Source of the DNA: Diphasiastrum complanatum
Lineage: Eukaryota > Streptophyta > Lycopodiopsida > Lycopodiales > Lycopodiaceae
Length of the DNA stretch: 64,000 bases
Direction: 5' to 3'
Assembly: GCA_029204225.1 (NCBI GenBank)
Contig: CM055102.1
Coordinates: 11,545,245-11,609,244 of the forward strand
Part shown: piece after piece, positions 10,860 through 20,313 of the stretch
Layout of the letters: every line of letters starts with the position of its first letter
How positions within the stretch are numbered: position 1 is the stretch's first letter
Notes under the pieces: model-generated
Seen by the model: the letters and a program-made list of their open reading frames with translations, nothing else
Database searches by the model: none
Told to the model about the DNA's origin: nothing
Made by a program: the position numbers and the translations under genes

Positions 10860-11970
10860 GAAAAGTGAGCAACAAAATATCACCTTGCCGATATAGCATA
10901 AACACTTTGATCGAGATGTAGATGTGATGGATGGCGGATCTGGAGTGAATTTGATTTTTACCAAACTGCGTGCCAAGTGGGGTCTTACAAAACTTCATTG
11001 ATCGTGTTTGGTCCTACAAAGATTTGAAGGGTATTCCTACCTCAGTGGTCGAGCATACTATTCCATTGGTACCAGATGCAATTCCAAAAGTAATGAAATT
11101 TTATGGATGTAATCCAAACTTCACGGAACTAATCAAGAAAGAATTACAACAATTATTGGATGTTGATTTCATTTATAAAATCGAATATATTGGGTGGGTT
11201 TCACCATTTGTCATCGTACCAAAGAAAAACGACAAGATGCGAATTTGCGTGCATTTGAAGGCTTCAAATGCAGTTACACGAAAAAATCACTTTCCGTTAC
11301 TTTTCACAGAAAGCATATTGGATCGCCTTGTTGGTGCTTAAGCTTATAGTTTTTTGGATGGATTCAATAAATACAATCAAGTCAATTGCACCTGTTGATC
11401 AATATAAAATTGCATTTGCAATAGAATGGAGAACCTATGCATGTAGGGTTATGCCGTTTGGGCTATGCAATGCGCCAAGTACTTTTTAGCGTGACTATGA
11501 TGCAATTTGCATTCATAGAAGAGAAAGTGTTTGAACAGTGTCGAAAGTTTTGAATTTCCTTGAATTTTGAAAAGTGTCAGATATAGTTTACACATGAAAT
11601 CGTTCTAAGACATGGCATTGCCATAGATCTATCAAAGATTAGAATTATTATGTTTCTACCTCCACCAGAGACGATCCAAAAAATTTACATTTTTTGGGCC
11701 ATGCAGACTACTACCGAATCCGTATCTTATTTTCGTGGATCTAGCATGACTTATCCTCAAGTTGACACTCGTTTTTTTTGGACTATTGAAGCCTTGGAGT
11801 CATTTGAGAAGCTGAAGAATGTCTTGATATCCACACCGATATTAAGAGCACCAAATTGGACTATTGAATTTCATGTTCATACTGATTGGCGGCCTTTACA
11901 ATCATATGGTTGGTGGCCTTTGATTCATAAGGATACTGAAAATTTTATCCTAGAGTTTATACTTTGATCC
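10860..11970 (+). pseudogene. gypsy B protease and reverse transcriptase
   Basis: A protease signature MDGGSGVNLIF lies near 10928-10960. RT follows: LIKKELQQLLDVDFIYK, WVSPFVIVPKKNDKMRICV and RKNHFPLLFTESILDR (10970-11341), then YACRVMPFGLCNAPSTF in another frame (to 11489). The YADD catalytic block is missing. The thumb resumes with HGIAIDLSKIRII (about 11600) and ESFEKLKNVLISTPIL (about 11800-11860). The RNase H start FHVHTD is followed at once by the integrase-like WWPLIHKDTE (about 11910-11940), which marks a large internal deletion. Confidence 0.8.
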
Positions 11971-12059
11971 CCCATTCTAGAGTTCCAAACTACATTTTTT
12001 TTCCTTTGCTTTTTTAATTTTGTTTTTTTATACTACGTAATTTTTTTTTTTGTGGAAAA

Positions 12060-13620
12060 AGATAGTAACAAAAGACAAAAAAAAGAAAGAACAGAAGTCA
12101 GAATAGTCATGAGATTAGAAAAAGAAGAGGGAAATTTTTTTCAGGAATATGTGAAACTTTTGTCGAGTAAAAAATGAGCCAAAAATTACTATCAGAGTTA
12201 GATTTTGATTCAAACAGTTAAACCAACTCTCATCGAGCTCTCGGATGATTTATTGATAGAAGAGAAAACAATATCAAAGATGGGCAATGAAAATACTATG
12301 ATAGAACAAAAGTTAATTTAGGTCAACAGAGAGCTGCAAGTTGCCAATCAACACGAATAGAAATTATTAGCTTTCAAAGCCGCTCAACAACATGAAGATG
12401 CCTTGTAGGATTACGTGGGCAAACTGCAAAAGGCATTGACAAATGCCCAAGGACAAGTTAGAAAGGTTGTCATGGAGGCAAAACAACAGTTGGCAATTCT
12501 CTAGAGATAGTTGGAGAAGGAAACAGATAACTTGCTCCATACACCAATGACAACAAGACCAGTCTCTTAGCAAGGGATAAGCTACCTGGTCCATAAAGTT
12601 GATATCTTTAAATCAACTTTGTTGGGATTTCAGACAAGATTTGATTTATACAAGCTCATTGTCACACATGAGCTTGCCAAAACAAAAGAAGTACTAAAGA
12701 ATTACGAACAATTAGTTGCTGTCGCACAAGCAACTCTTCAAATTCAGATACCTGTCATGCCTACCTTCTCACCACCAAGGTTTGATCAAGATTAAGGGTA
12801 GGGGAATGCAGGTCAAGGATTGGATGTTGATCAAGGGCTAGTTGAAGAAGTAAAGGTGGTTCAGCAAGTAACATATGCTAGTTCATTTACGAGAAGTATC
12901 TGCAAAAAGGGCTTTTAAGCGACTAGTTACCATCGAGGAGGAAATTCAAGAATTCCTTGCACAACATACTCATGAATCCTCTCAGGGTGGCCGAGTCCTT
13001 AAGTTCAAAATTTTTGAAGTCGAAAAGGGCAAGAAATTGCATAAGTTACCAGCACTTGGTGAACAACCCAAGTGGAGAAAAATAGTTTTCGAGAAAACTC
13101 ATGAGACAATAAGGAGTTATGCGGCGAGCCCTCGTCAACTAAGGGTGAATCCATATCATGTCCCGATGCCAAGAAGGGCAAGTGGGCAGAGTGTGGAATT
13201 CATTGTCACAGATTACAATCCACACTCGGAATTGGCCCATAATTTATCAAATTCTCAGTGGATTTTCACCGGGCCTTATAGAGCTATGCCCAAGAGTATC
13301 TATCATGACCTGATCCTACCGTGAGGCAATCGGCAATGTATGCCTAAGATTTGACCTATCTGGCAAGAATACCAATAGGATGGGATGATTGTCTTCCAGT
13401 TTTAGCATTCGATCCTAATAAGCTGATAACTTCTGAAGATGTCAACGTTTAGCTCCCTTTGGCAAGCTTTTAGTACCGTCCGTCGATGATCGGTGGATCA
13501 TGAGAGTAAATTTCTAATCTAGACAACGACAAAGTGGATAGTAGGGGCACACAAGTGTTTTTGTACCACACGCTCGAGATCAAAATGTGGAGCAGCTGGA
13601 GTTCATGGAAAAAGTGACCT
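12060..13620 (+). pseudogene. gypsy B post-pol ORF (coiled-coil plus conserved C-terminal block)
   Basis: Downstream of pol lies a degenerate frame. Its first part (about 12060-12780) is rich in Lys, Glu and Gln with heptad-like spacing, for example KLQKALTNAQGQVRKVV. The second part (12875-13440) contains TIRSYAASPRQLRVNPYHV, PMPRRASGQ and ARIPIGWDDCLPV. A matching block occurs in gypsy C (40250-40600, minus), so it is a shared element protein and not chance. I do not recognise the family and give no function. Confidence 0.55.
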
Positions 13621-13626
13621 ATCAAT

Positions 13627-14325
13627 TGTCGCGAATGGTTTCGTTTCAGTGTATCGCGAGCGATTTTGTTTTTTTGAATTTTCTTATGCAGAAGCTTACA
13701 GGATCCTAGACACGCAACTACAGATCACAGAACAAATACAATCAAGACAACGGAAGACAAGGAAATGCATGACATAGAGCAACTATATTATTAGTTTAAT
13801 TTTTAGAGCGAGATGGTCAGTGTCTCGCTCGTTGGCGGCATGACGCTCTGCTCTTTCGCCGTGTCCTGCTCGTTGGCAGACTTTCATGCACAACTATTTC
13901 GTTTCTGTTCTTTTTCTTTTCTGCTCTACTCACGCACATTCTCTGTATCTCACTATATCTGTTTGATCCAGAAAAAGGGTTTATATATTTTCACTATTGG
14001 GGTTTACAAGATAGCTAAAACCGAGAATCACAAAAGTAGTTAATGCTAATCAACTAATCAGTTATTCTCCGTTATTGCTAACTGTTTCAGCTGTGTGTGA
14101 AGTTTAAGACTCCACGCTCGTTGAGTTGGCAGCTGGCAGCGCGAAAGATTCTCTTTCGTTTCTTTTCGTTTCGTGTCGCTTTGCGTCTTTTTGGTCCTGC
14201 AGGCATGTTTGACTTTCGCGAATCATTCGACCTTCGAGTCAAGGTACGTTGACTTTCGTGAATTGTTTGACTTTCGTGAATCATTCGACCTTCGAGTCAA
14301 GGTACATTGACTTTCGCGGATTGTA
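13627..14325 (-). repeat. copia A 3' LTR, truncated at its inner end
   Basis: Starts TGTCGCGAATGG and matches the right LTR closely for about 690 bp. At about 14320 the similarity ends and the sequence passes straight into RT coding sequence (YLKGT). The start of U3, the polypurine tract and RNase H are therefore missing. It carries two copies of a roughly 55-bp unit rich in TTGACT near 14208-14318. Confidence 0.85.
14208..14318. promoter_or_regulatory. W-box-like repeat cluster in copia A left LTR
   Basis: The hexamer TTGACT occurs four times on the plus strand and twice as its complement within about 110 bp, arranged in two tandem units. TTGAC with C or T following is the core bound by plant WRKY factors. 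Whether it acts as a stress-responsive enhancer is inference. Confidence 0.45.
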
Positions 14326-14329
14326 CCTT

Positions 14330-15300
14330 TCAGATATTGTAGGATTCGTTTTGCCATTTGCCAATGTGCCATGCCAGGATTGGAAGAGAATTGGCTTAAG
14401 GCGTAAACAGAAAAAGCTAGATCGGGTCTGGTACAAATTGTAAGGTACATCAGACTACCGATTAGGTTTTGGTAGGGTATACCTGCCATCTTATGTTTTT
14501 GGGCAATCCTGCTTCATCAGCTTGCCTCCAGCTATCATTGGTGTGGCCTTTTCTTTGCAGTCCATCATGTGATACTGCTTCAACACTTTTCTGGCATATT
14601 CAGACCGACTCAAGTGCATTTCGCCTTTTATTCGATTTCTTTTGATCTCCAGCCCGAGGCATTTTGTTGCTTCTCCTAGATCTGTGATTTCATAATTTTC
14701 AAAAATCTGACTCTTTGTGTCTTTGATCAGCATCAAGGAATTTCCTATCATGAGGGAATCATCCACGAAAATAGTCAGTATCACAAACTCTTTCTTACTC
14801 TTTTTATGTAGACATTACAGTCTGGTTGTGTAGGATTGAAGTCTAGAGACTTTAGAAGACTGTCGAGCTTCTTGTACCAAGCTCGTGATGCCTGTTTTAG
14901 ACCGTAGATGCATCTTTGCAATCGACAGACATATTGTCTATTGTCGGGGTCTTCAAATCCTTCAGGCTGTCTCATGAAGATTTCTTCCTCTAGATCTCCG
15001 TGGAAAAATTCTGTCTTCACATCAATCTGGTGAATTTTCAGATTGTATGCAAGGAGTAGTCGTATGCTTGTCATCTTGACCATCGACGAATATGTGTCGA
15101 GATAATCAACACCATACCTTTGCGTGTAGCCCTTCGCGACAAGCCTTGCCTTGTAGCGGCCAACAGTGCCATCTGATTTCATTTTCTTCTTGTACACCCA
15201 TTTGCAGTCGACGATCTTTCTGTTTTCTGGCAGTGGCTCTATTGTCCATGTCTCGTTTTGCCTCATCGACTCGATCTCCTCTGACATTGTCTGCTTCCAG
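14330..15300 (-). pseudogene. copia A reverse transcriptase
   Basis: From 15287 leftward: NETWTIEPLP, VDCKWVYKKK, GRYKARLVAKGYTQ, HQIDVKTEFFHGDLEEEIFM, YGLKQASRAWYKKLD. After a frameshift near 14784 come the catalytic FVDD (YVDD variant), DLGEATKCLGLEI and TICTRPDLAFSVY. The reading ends at QYLKGT (about 14330), where RNase H should follow but LTR sequence begins. This is the best preserved RT in the window. Confidence 0.85.
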
Positions 15301-15542
15301 AATTCTCCCTCTGGACTCTGGAAAACTTCTTGATATGTCGTTGGCTCTTCAGTGAAGCTGCAGTACTCGTATTGCGTGTCTTCGCTCCACTAAAGATTGT
15401 CAGCATAACGGTTTGGAGGTCTTCTTTGTTCTGTTCACCTTCTGGGTTCGTTTTGCCCCTGCTCGAACGTTTCTTGTTCGTGGGGTTGATCTTCTGCTTC
15501 CTGCTGCTCTGGAGTCTGTGGCTCAACATTCTGATTTGACGT

Positions 15543-15845
15543 CTATCCTCGATCTCCCTCTTGAATTGGCAGCAATGTGAAGATTTCATGGCCCTTCTCA
15601 TCTTTTAATCCAGGGCATGTGGACTCATCAAACTTTACATCTCTACTCGAAACAACCTTTTTCGTGGTTGGATCGTAGAGCCTGTACACTTGTGATTCAT
15701 TCGAGTACCCGACCATGATCGTTTGCTCTGATTTATCATCGAGCTTGCTCCTTTTTTCTTTTGGAATGTGCTTGTATGCTACACATCCAAACACACGTAC
15801 GTATGATAGATCAGGCTTTCTACCTGTCCACAGAACTGATCTTCA
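15543..15845 (-). pseudogene. copia A integrase C-terminal part (catalytic core deleted)
   Basis: The minus strand reads LWTGRKPDLSYVRVFGCVAY, then IMVGYSNESQVYRLYD and SSRDVKFDE. This is the segment after the copia integrase core. Just upstream (about 15880) is the pre-integrase region, so the roughly 500 bp holding the DDE core are absent. Confidence 0.8.
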
Positions 15846-15849
15846 TTTT

Positions 15850-16260
15850 CTGATGCATTTAATATGCTATCAGAATTGCTGATTATTTTGGCTTGGTAGA
15901 GGTTTCCTTCTCTGCATCCAACCATCATTGTAGTTTTCTCGATCATGCGGCATGTATTGTCATCGAACAAAACTCGAATTCCAAGATCTACCATCTTGGA
16001 GACTGACATTAGATCTTTTCTCAGTGAAGGCACGTAGAGTGCTCCTGGCAGCTCTGCTTGGCCTGACAATGTTCGTAGCTGTAGAGTTCCGATGCCTTTG
16101 ACATCTTGTCTGCTCCCATCACCTAGAATCACTGCTCTGTTATTTTCGAGTTCTCGGAAGTCGATCAAGATTTTCTTGTTGCAGGTGATGTGTGATGTTG
16201 CTCCTGAATCAATGACTACATCGTGGTCTTGTTCGGTGTAGCTCGTTGAAGCTTCACCAA
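15850..16260 (-). pseudogene. copia A protease and pre-integrase region
   Basis: HDVVIDSGATSHITCN at about 16185-16235 carries an intact DSGA active site. LYVPSLRKDLMSVSKM follows near 16000-16050 and GCREGNLYQAKII near 15890-15930. It is in frame with the downstream part of gag across 15779-16555. Confidence 0.8.
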
Positions 16261-17450
16261 GTGTTGTGAAGGCTTCATCACCTCTATCTGCATCTTTGGA
16301 TGACTCTGCAACATTCGCTTTCTCAGCTTTGTTCTTTCTTTTTGGGTTGAATCTGCAGTCGTATGCAGAGTGCCCCTTCTTCTTGCAGTGTGCAAGGAAT
16401 TGCTGGATTGAACCAACATTTGTTGGCTGTATGGTTTGGTTTGTGACAGTGATCACAAGAAGAAGATTGTTGATTCGAGGACTTTGTCTTGTTGAATCTG
16501 GGTTTATTCTTGTTTTTCCTCCTTCCTTTTGTGAAGAGAGCTTTATTTTGATCACTGCTTCCTTCTCTTTCGTCCCTCATCAGTCTCTCATCAGCGACAA
16601 GACTGATTGCTTTGTCGAATGTCATATTTGGTAGACTCAGTATGAGCATTCTCAATGGCTGATAGGACATAGGTAGAGACTTCATGAAGTACATCAGCTG
16701 TTGTGGTGCTGGGACTTGGTGTTCCTGTCCTGATGCAACGAGTTGAGCGAAGATCGTTATGATCTTCTCAACGTGCTGGTCTAACTGGTTGCCATCCCAT
16801 CGTATGGATTGTAGCTGATTGTGAAGATGCATCACTGAAGCTGTAGTCCTCACTTCATACTTCTGTTTTAATCTTTCCCATGCTGCATTGCTGCTTTCGC
16901 AGTCTTCAATCTGCATGAGTAGATTTTTGTTGATGGACGAAACGATGATCGCCATTGCACGCTCATCTTTTCTGATCCATTCAGCTCTCCTCGGGTCTCC
17001 CTCTGGAGGCTGCACCTCTGAGAGTTCCGTCACCGACCAGAAGCCTTCGCCCTTCAGAAGTGAAGATCGTTATGATCTTCTCAACGTGCTGGTCTAACTG
17101 GTTGCCATCCCATTGTATGGATTGTAGCTGATTGTGAAGATGCATCACTGAAGCTGCAGTCCTCACTTCATACTTCTATTTTAATCTTTCCCATGCTGCA
17201 TTGCTGCTTTCACAGTCTTCAATCTGCATGAGTAGATTTTTGTTGATGGACGAAACGATGATCGCCATTGCACGCTCATCTTTTCTTATCCATTCAGCTC
17301 TCCTCGGGTCTCCCTCTGGAGGCTGCACCTCTGAGAGTTTGGTCACCGACCAGATTCCTTCGCCCTTCAGAAGTGTTTTAATTTTGAATTTCCATATTCT
17401 GTAGTTTGCACCATCAAGACTGATTGCTACTCTTGTCTGGATTGTGGTAG
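16261..17450 (-). pseudogene. copia A gag with two zinc knuckles
   Basis: The N-terminus reads ISLDGANYRIWKFKIKTLL near 17380-17440. The UBN2-like core follows (AAWERLKQKYEVRT, MYFMKSLPMSYQPLRMLIL). A full CX2CX4HX4C knuckle, CDHCHKPNHTANKC, lies near 16430-16475. A second partial one, HCKKKGHSAYDC, lies near 16350-16390 in a shifted frame. A 313-bp tandem duplication inside gag destroys the frame. Confidence 0.85.
16749..17375. repeat. 313-bp tandem duplication inside copia A gag
   Basis: The block 16749-17061 is repeated at 17062-17375 with a constant offset of 313 bp. A few substitutions separate the copies, for example TTCCGTCACC against TTTGGTCACC. Because 313 is not a multiple of three, the duplication is frame-breaking. 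The substitutions show that it is not extremely recent. Confidence 0.9.
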
Positions 17451-17504
17451 CTATATTGTGTTGTCTAGAAAATCACTGCTCAGATATCAGTAGTAATAAC
17501 CTGT

Positions 17505-17518
17505 GGGCTCTGATACCA
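17505..17518 (-). other. copia A primer binding site
   Basis: The minus strand reads TGGTATCAGAGCCC, the standard site complementary to initiator-Met tRNA in plant copia elements. It abuts the 5' LTR at 17519. Confidence 0.9.
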
Positions 17519-18214
17519 TGTCGCAAATGGTTTTGTTTTATCGTGAACGATTTTGTTTCTTTGAATTTTCTTATGCGGAAGCTTACAAGATCCTAGACAC
17601 GCGACTACAGATCATAGAACAAATATCATTCTAGCAATCAAGACAGTGGAAGACAAGGAAATGCATGACATAGAGCAACTATATTATCAGTTTAATTTTT
17701 AGAGCGAGATGCTCAGTGTCTCGCTCGTTGGCGGCTTGACGCTCTGCTCTTTCGTTGTGTTTTGCTCGTTGGCAAACTTTCATGCACAACTATTTCGTTT
17801 CTGTTCTTTTTCTTTTCTGCTCTACTCACGCACATTCTCTGTATCTCACTATATCTGTTTGATTTAGAAAAAGAGTTTATATATTCCCACTGTGTGGAGT
17901 TTACAAGATAGCTAAAACCGAGACTTACAAGAGTAGTTAACGCTAATCAACTAATCAGTTATTCTCCGTTATTGCTAATTGTTTCAGCTGGGCCTGAAGT
18001 TTAAGACTCCACGCTCGTTGAGTTGGCAGCTGACAGTGCGAAAGATTTTCCGCTTTGCATCTTTTTGATCTTGGAGGCATGTTTGACTTTCACAAATTGT
18101 TTGACTTTCGCGAATCATTCGACCTTCGAGTCAAGGTAAGTTGACTTTCGCGAATTGTTCGTGTCGCTTCGCTTCGCGTCGCGGCAAACTTGCAGGAATT
18201 CACCATTTCTGACA
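17519..18214 (-). repeat. copia A 5' LTR (696 bp)
   Basis: In plus orientation it starts TGTCGCAAATGG and ends CCATTTCTGACA, giving a 12-bp terminal inverted repeat with two mismatches. It matches the left LTR over most of its length. Near the U3 side it has a single TTGACT-rich unit (18079-18150), where the left LTR has two. Confidence 0.88.
18079..18150. promoter_or_regulatory. W-box-like cluster in copia A right LTR
   Basis: Three TTGACT hexamers and one complementary AGTCAA occur within about 70 bp in the U3 part of the LTR. They are mixed with TTCGCGAA-like palindromic halves. A role in transcription is inferred from the motif only. Confidence 0.4.
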
Positions 18215-18219
18215 TCACT

Positions 18220-18309
18220 TGATCAAAATCTGCCGTGAAGCAAATCAAAGTTCGAAATAAGCGGCATGCAAGATGTTGTGGGACTACCACCAATTTTGGT
18301 GGGGGATAC
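18220..18309 (+). other. gypsy B 3' tail and polypurine tract
   Basis: Beyond copia A the plus strand continues a frame reading SKFEISGMQDVVGLPP. It ends in a purine-rich stretch GGTGGGGGATA (about 18297-18308), placed as a polypurine tract directly before the LTR. Confidence 0.6.
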
Positions 18310-19070
18310 TATTGGAGGATTGCGGGATATTAGCTAATCCCTAGTTAGATCAAAGATCTACAAGTAGTTAATAAGTGAGAGAGATTTGGCACCCTACTTC
18401 TGTAAGTCCAAGCCGATGATCACATGGTTATGTGATTTATTAGTTGTTAATAGGAGGACTTTAGGCCATTTGTGGGAATGAGATGTCACAGGGCCTAATA
18501 GTAAAGATAGTTAATAAAAGTGAGTTCCCACTCAAATTCAAATTCAAATAAGAAGGGAGATAGGATTTGGCCAATAGGCATTGATGCCAAGTGCCCTAAA
18601 ATTTGCTATATATAGTGGTATTTTGTAGTTCATTTTTCATATTCAATCAAGAAGTGAAACCTTTGCCATTGAATGTCTTAAACTTGCTATTCTTTCTTAT
18701 TCCGTCTCTCATGTGTTGTTGTTATCTTGTTATTATTTGGATTTGCTAATTGTTGGATTTGCTTGTTATTTCTATTTGAGAGAGAGAGAGAGAGAGAGAA
18801 ATAAGTTTGATGTTCGAGATTAGGGTTAATGGATCGTAGTGTTAGATGTTGAATCATACGCATATTGTGAATATGAATATATCTTTACCCCCAGGAGATC
18901 GAACTACTGCGTGACATGTTAAATCCTCTTTATATCTTAAAGATTTTGATCTCCTAAGATGTGGTGATTGCACATAGATCACACCTAGATTGAAAACCAA
19001 GATCTATTCCATCAATCTAAGGCAAGAGCACTTTTCTACATGCTGGTACATGAGCCAATTTCCCTCAACA
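18310..19070 (+). repeat. gypsy B 3' LTR (about 761 bp)
   Basis: Begins TATTGGAGG (the canonical TG start mutated to TA) and ends CCTCAACA at 19070, giving a short imperfect terminal inverted repeat. A TATA-like GCTATATATAG lies at about 18605-18615, and a (GA)n run lies at 18778-18799. No matching 5' LTR was seen near 9000. Confidence 0.55.
18778..18799. repeat. (GA)n microsatellite
   Basis: About ten GA dinucleotides in a row within the gypsy B LTR, downstream of its TATA-like site. Confidence 0.9.
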
Positions 19071-19735
19071 CTTCATTGGAAACATTCATCGTTATGATAT
19101 GTAGGACATCTTAGAGCACCAAAATGGACTCCATCCTCACCTTCCAAATGGCATAATTGGAGGTGTTCAATCTCTCACCATGCTCCAACAAAATAGAATG
19201 AAGACGCTCCGCTGTCCATTACCCATTCCTCCGCTCTCTAACACTTAATGTGGTGACAATATTATGGAATTGTGGAGGAAGCCCATTGAGGGTGACACTA
19301 ACAATATCTAGGTTATCTACATCCTTCAACTAATCTACCACATCTTTGATTTTCATCAAGTATGGTGTCATAGCTTCTCCCTCATTCATCTTCAAGGTAT
19401 GAAAATATTTGCTCGAGGGAGAGGATCGTAGTGATGGAAGATGTCTCAAACACTGTTGGAATTTATTCCAAGCCTCCCTAGGTAATTTGACATCAGTGAC
19501 ATGTGGAACAGGCTATCCTAATAGACATATTGATTATGTCTAGTGCTCTACTAGCTCTTCTATCAAGAACCTTTTTTCTCTTGAAATTTTCATGAGGAGA
19601 AGGAGATTCTTCTTCTCCTATTGTCAAATCCTATAGATCTAACATAACCAACATATTCTTGATTTAAATTTCCAAATTATGTAATTTTTATCATCTAATT
19701 TGGAACTTTCAACAAGGGAAATAAATTTTCCTGTT
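19071..19735 (-). pseudogene. copia F gag
   Basis: From about 19730 leftward the minus strand reads ISLVESSKLDDKNYIIWKFK, then AWNKFQQCLRHLPSL, MKIKDVVD, and VTLNGLPPQFHNIVTTLSVR near 19240-19310, a copia gag order. At 19090-19175 a further NYAIWKVRMESI motif looks like a second gag N-terminus, so two elements may be joined here. Many stops are present. No protease, integrase or RT follows on this strand. Confidence 0.7.
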
Positions 19736-20044
19736 TCAATTATAAAGTATATGTAAAGATCTTCTTGGAACCACACAAAAAAGATTAGAGAAGACCTTAC
19801 AAGCAAAATATGATCAAAAAATCAGATCTGCCTCTAGAGAGAAAGAAACTCCATAACTTGTTGAAATTTCAATTTCAACATGCAAGTTATAGATAAACTT
19901 TGTCCCTTTGAGTAGCTAAGAGTCCTGCATAATACTTTTGATAGAAATCTGCACCAAAACTATGACATGAACAAAGATACTTCTCAAGGATGCCAAAATT
20001 CCTATCGTGAAAAATGCAAAGTTTGGAGGAGATTGGATCTTAGT

Positions 20045-20057
20045 GGCTCTAATACCA
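20045..20057 (-). other. copia F primer binding site
   Basis: The minus strand reads TGGTATTAGAGCC, one base from the usual initiator-Met tRNA site, 2 bp inside the LTR. Confidence 0.75.
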
Positions 20058-20059
20058 AA

Positions 20060-20313
20060 TGTAGGTGATTTCAAATGTCATTGGGCTGAATCTAAGAAGC
20101 TAACAATCAAGAACATTAAACACTTTCAAATATGGAAATTAGTGAATAGAACAGCAATCCTCAAGAAAGAGGAAGCCAAAATCGAGAGAGAAAACTCAAA
20201 GCTTATGTATTGCACAAATGATTCCCACTATTCTTTTAATGTGGAGACATACAAATAGATGAGACATTGTTGATGTAAAGGCTCAGGAATGGAGAGCTAA
20301 CTAAACACCAACA
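20060..20313 (-). repeat. copia F 5' LTR (254 bp)
   Basis: In plus orientation it starts TGTAGGTGATTT and ends with the complement of TGTTGGTGTTTA, an imperfect 12-bp terminal inverted repeat. The inner end is 2 bp from the primer binding site and gag lies to the left, all consistent with a minus-strand copia 5' LTR. No second LTR was found. Confidence 0.65.

Larger units (their letters stand above)
13627..18214 (-). mobile_element. Ty1/copia retrotransposon 'copia A' with two LTRs, nested in gypsy B
   Basis: A 4.6-kb element on the minus strand bounded by two similar LTRs. The flanking 5-mers TCAAT (13622-13626) and TCACT (18215-18219) differ at one base and are likely target duplications. 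Internally, gag, protease, integrase C-terminus and RT are recognisable. The integrase catalytic core and RNase H are deleted, and there are frameshifts and a 313-bp tandem duplication. The copy could not move on its own. Confidence 0.85.
9490..19070 (+). mobile_element. Ty3/gypsy retrotransposon 'gypsy B', interrupted by copia A
   Basis: Plus-strand order is gag, zinc knuckles, protease, RT, a short integrase scrap, a long degenerate post-pol ORF, polypurine tract and an LTR. Copia A (13627-18214) sits inside the tail of the post-pol ORF: codons ending near 13620 (LEFMEKVTYQ) resume after 18220. RNase H and nearly all of the integrase are missing. The 5' LTR was not recognised. The copy is non-functional. 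Confidence 0.75.

Noticed and set aside
15092-15539. Plus-strand frames of 69 to 87 residues
   Set aside because: Antisense shadows of copia A reverse transcriptase and the sequence beside it.
18090-18293. 67-residue minus-strand frame crossing the copia A LTR edge
   Set aside because: Its repeated RRSNDSRKSN residues are simply a translation of the TTGACT repeat array.
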